Assembly (NCBI GenBank): GCA_964428355.1
Contig: CAYRYU010000003.1
Span: 1 to 64,000 of the forward strand
Origin: CAYRYU01 sp964428355
GTDB taxonomy: Bacteria; Muiribacteriota; Ozemobacteria; Ozemobacterales; Ozemobacteraceae
Length of the DNA stretch: 64,000 nt
Direction: 5' to 3'
The translations under genes were made by a program, and so were the position numbers. Positions 63,224 to 64,000 of the stretch are shown here, one piece after another. The notes beneath the pieces are model-generated. The model made no database searches and was not told the DNA's origin. It was given only the letters and a program-made list of their open reading frames with translations. The first letter of the stretch is position 1. Each line of letters begins with the position of its first letter.

Positions 63224-63649
63224 TCAGCGCTTTGTGGAATCCGAGTCGAGATACTCGATTTCCCAGCTTCCCCGGGGCTCCGGAACCCGGAATGCGTCTG
63301 CTACGAGCTTCCGGATGAACCCGGGGCCTTCGATCCAGGATTCGAACCGCAGGGAGTCTGTGGCCGTCCGGTTCGTGAGAAGCGTGAGCTTGATTCCCGG
63401 AGAGACCTCTTTTTTCGAGAGGTTCAGCGGGTTGTCCTTGTCGGGCACGGAAATGGAGGGGGAGGCGGGGAATTTCGCCGCAGCCAGTATGAAAGCGGAT
63501 TCCAAGTGGTAATCGGCGTTCAGCTTGAGCAGATACGGGGGGGATATCGTGCGCTTGGCCTGGTTCAGAACCCAGGCTGTCCCCAGGATGATGCAAATGA
63601 TCAGGACCGCCAGAATCAGGTGGATGGTTATTCCCCGCCTGCCGCTCAT
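63224..63649 (-). CDS. PilX-like minor pilus protein
   Basis: The 141-residue product starts MSGRRG|ITIHLILAVLIICIILG, a PilX/GspK-type N-terminus lacking Glu5. A small exported domain follows (HLESAFILAAAKFPASPSIS, RFESWIEGPGFIRKLV). GGAGG lies five bases before ATG 63649, which overlaps the preceding stop (ATGA). A longer open frame upstream is a shadow of that gene. It converges with the cyclase gene 15 bases away. Confidence 0.68.
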   Translation of the reverse strand: MSGRRGITIHLILAVLIICIILGTAWVLNQAKRTISPPYLLKLNADYHLESAFILAAAKFPASPSISVPDKDNPLNLSKKEVSPGIKLTLLTNRTATDSLRFESWIEGPGFIRKLVADAFRVPEPRGSWEIEYLDSDSTKR

Positions 63650-64000
63650 GGTTTCCTCCCCTTCAGGGCCACTGAAGTGAAGGCCGCGGGTGACTCGAGA
63701 TCCTGGGGAAAGAAGAAGACCGAAACAAGTCGGGAAGGCCGTTCCCAGAGCTGGAACGCCCCCGAGGAGATTCCGCTGAGAACAACGCTTTCCGGAGTGG
63801 TTCCGGCAGCGCGAACGATTGTCCCCGAAGCGACACGGTAGGTGATCGTCGAGCCGTCCTTTCGGAAGAGGGCTACCTTCTCGGGCGTCCCTTCGGCTTT
63901 CCAGCAAAACCTGGCATCGGTTCTCAGCCCATCGATGAAAAGTTGGCATCCAACGCTGGAATCGGCTTTCCGGGTTCCCCAGGTTTCCTGGGACCGGATG
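63646..64000 (-). CDS. C-terminal part of a GspJ/PilW-like minor pilin (runs off the window)
   Basis: The minus strand is open from the window edge to a TGA at 63648-63646. It reads CQLFIDGLRTDARFCWKAEG, then KVALFRKDGSTITYRV, ESVVLSGISSGAFQLW and LVSVFFFPQDLES. The FRKDGSTITYRV-like strand followed by VVLSGI is the pattern of GspJ/PilW minor pilins. No start codon lies inside the window, so it is partial at the 5' side. The stop overlaps the PilX-like ATG by four bases, making set D of pilus genes. Confidence 0.6.
   Translation of the reverse strand, partial: IRSQETWGTRKADSSVGCQLFIDGLRTDARFCWKAEGTPEKVALFRKDGSTITYRVASGTIVRAAGTTPESVVLSGISSGAFQLWERPSRLVSVFFFPQDLESPAAFTSVALKGRKP

Overview
The window is dense, high-GC bacterial DNA with no tRNA, rRNA, CRISPR array or insertion sequence that I could recognise. 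It encodes SecA with a C-terminal zinc motif, long-form HPF, an EIIA-Ntr-like PTS protein, HprK, YvcK, WhiA, RF2 with a programmed frameshift, ECF sigma/anti-sigma, many type IV pilin-like proteins, lipoproteins and large multi-domain sensors. This fits an uncultured, signalling-rich, probably diderm lineage. A Riflebacteria/Ozemobacteria-like candidate phylum is my guess and is not shown by the sequence.

Layout. 0-10 kb: a GspG-like protein, an ECF sigma/anti-sigma pair, two HEAT-repeat proteins, a secreted zinc phospholipase C/S1-P1-type domain fused to a ComEA-type DNA-binding hairpin, a methyltransferase, two very small genes and a TPR protein. 10-16.6 kb: one tight five-gene minus-strand operon of two citryl-CoA-lyase/citrate-synthase-like proteins with eroded catalytic motifs, a ThDP-dependent enzyme, a GAF/PAS histidine kinase and a REC protein with a degenerate kinase ATPase domain. 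16.7-29 kb: a signalling block with hybrid kinases, a REC protein, a FecR lipoprotein and two SpoIIE-type PP2C phosphatases, one with CHASE2.

29-40 kb: two sets of minor-pilin/PilX-like genes, the second interleaved with prfB and next to secA, then ptsN-like and hpf from a consensus promoter. 40.3-43 kb: an OmpR-type two-component pair whose kinase is frameshifted at a run of ten G (C on the coding strand), with a Pho-box-like direct repeat upstream. 43-45.5 kb: an NlpC/P60-like lipoprotein, a decayed CYTH-like remnant and a lower-GC secreted coiled-coil protein. 45.5-48.7 kb: hprK-yvcK-whiA.

48.9-52.7 kb: three paralogous secreted HExxH metalloproteases, two of them separated by a small exported protein. 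53-56 kb: a third minor-pilin set. 56.9-63.2 kb: a roughly 2,100-residue membrane protein with two class III nucleotide cyclase domains. Their catalytic residues have been lost in a complementary way: the first keeps both metal aspartates, the second keeps the purine-binding and transition-state residues. This is the C1/C2 logic of mammalian transmembrane adenylyl cyclases and is the most striking object in the window. A fourth minor-pilin pair runs off the right edge.

Common themes are surface and secretion functions (four pilin sets, Thr/Ser-linker exported enzymes) and dense signalling (kinases, PP2C phosphatases, cAMP). Start codons were chosen by Shine-Dalgarno spacing and ATGA-type overlaps wherever these were visible.
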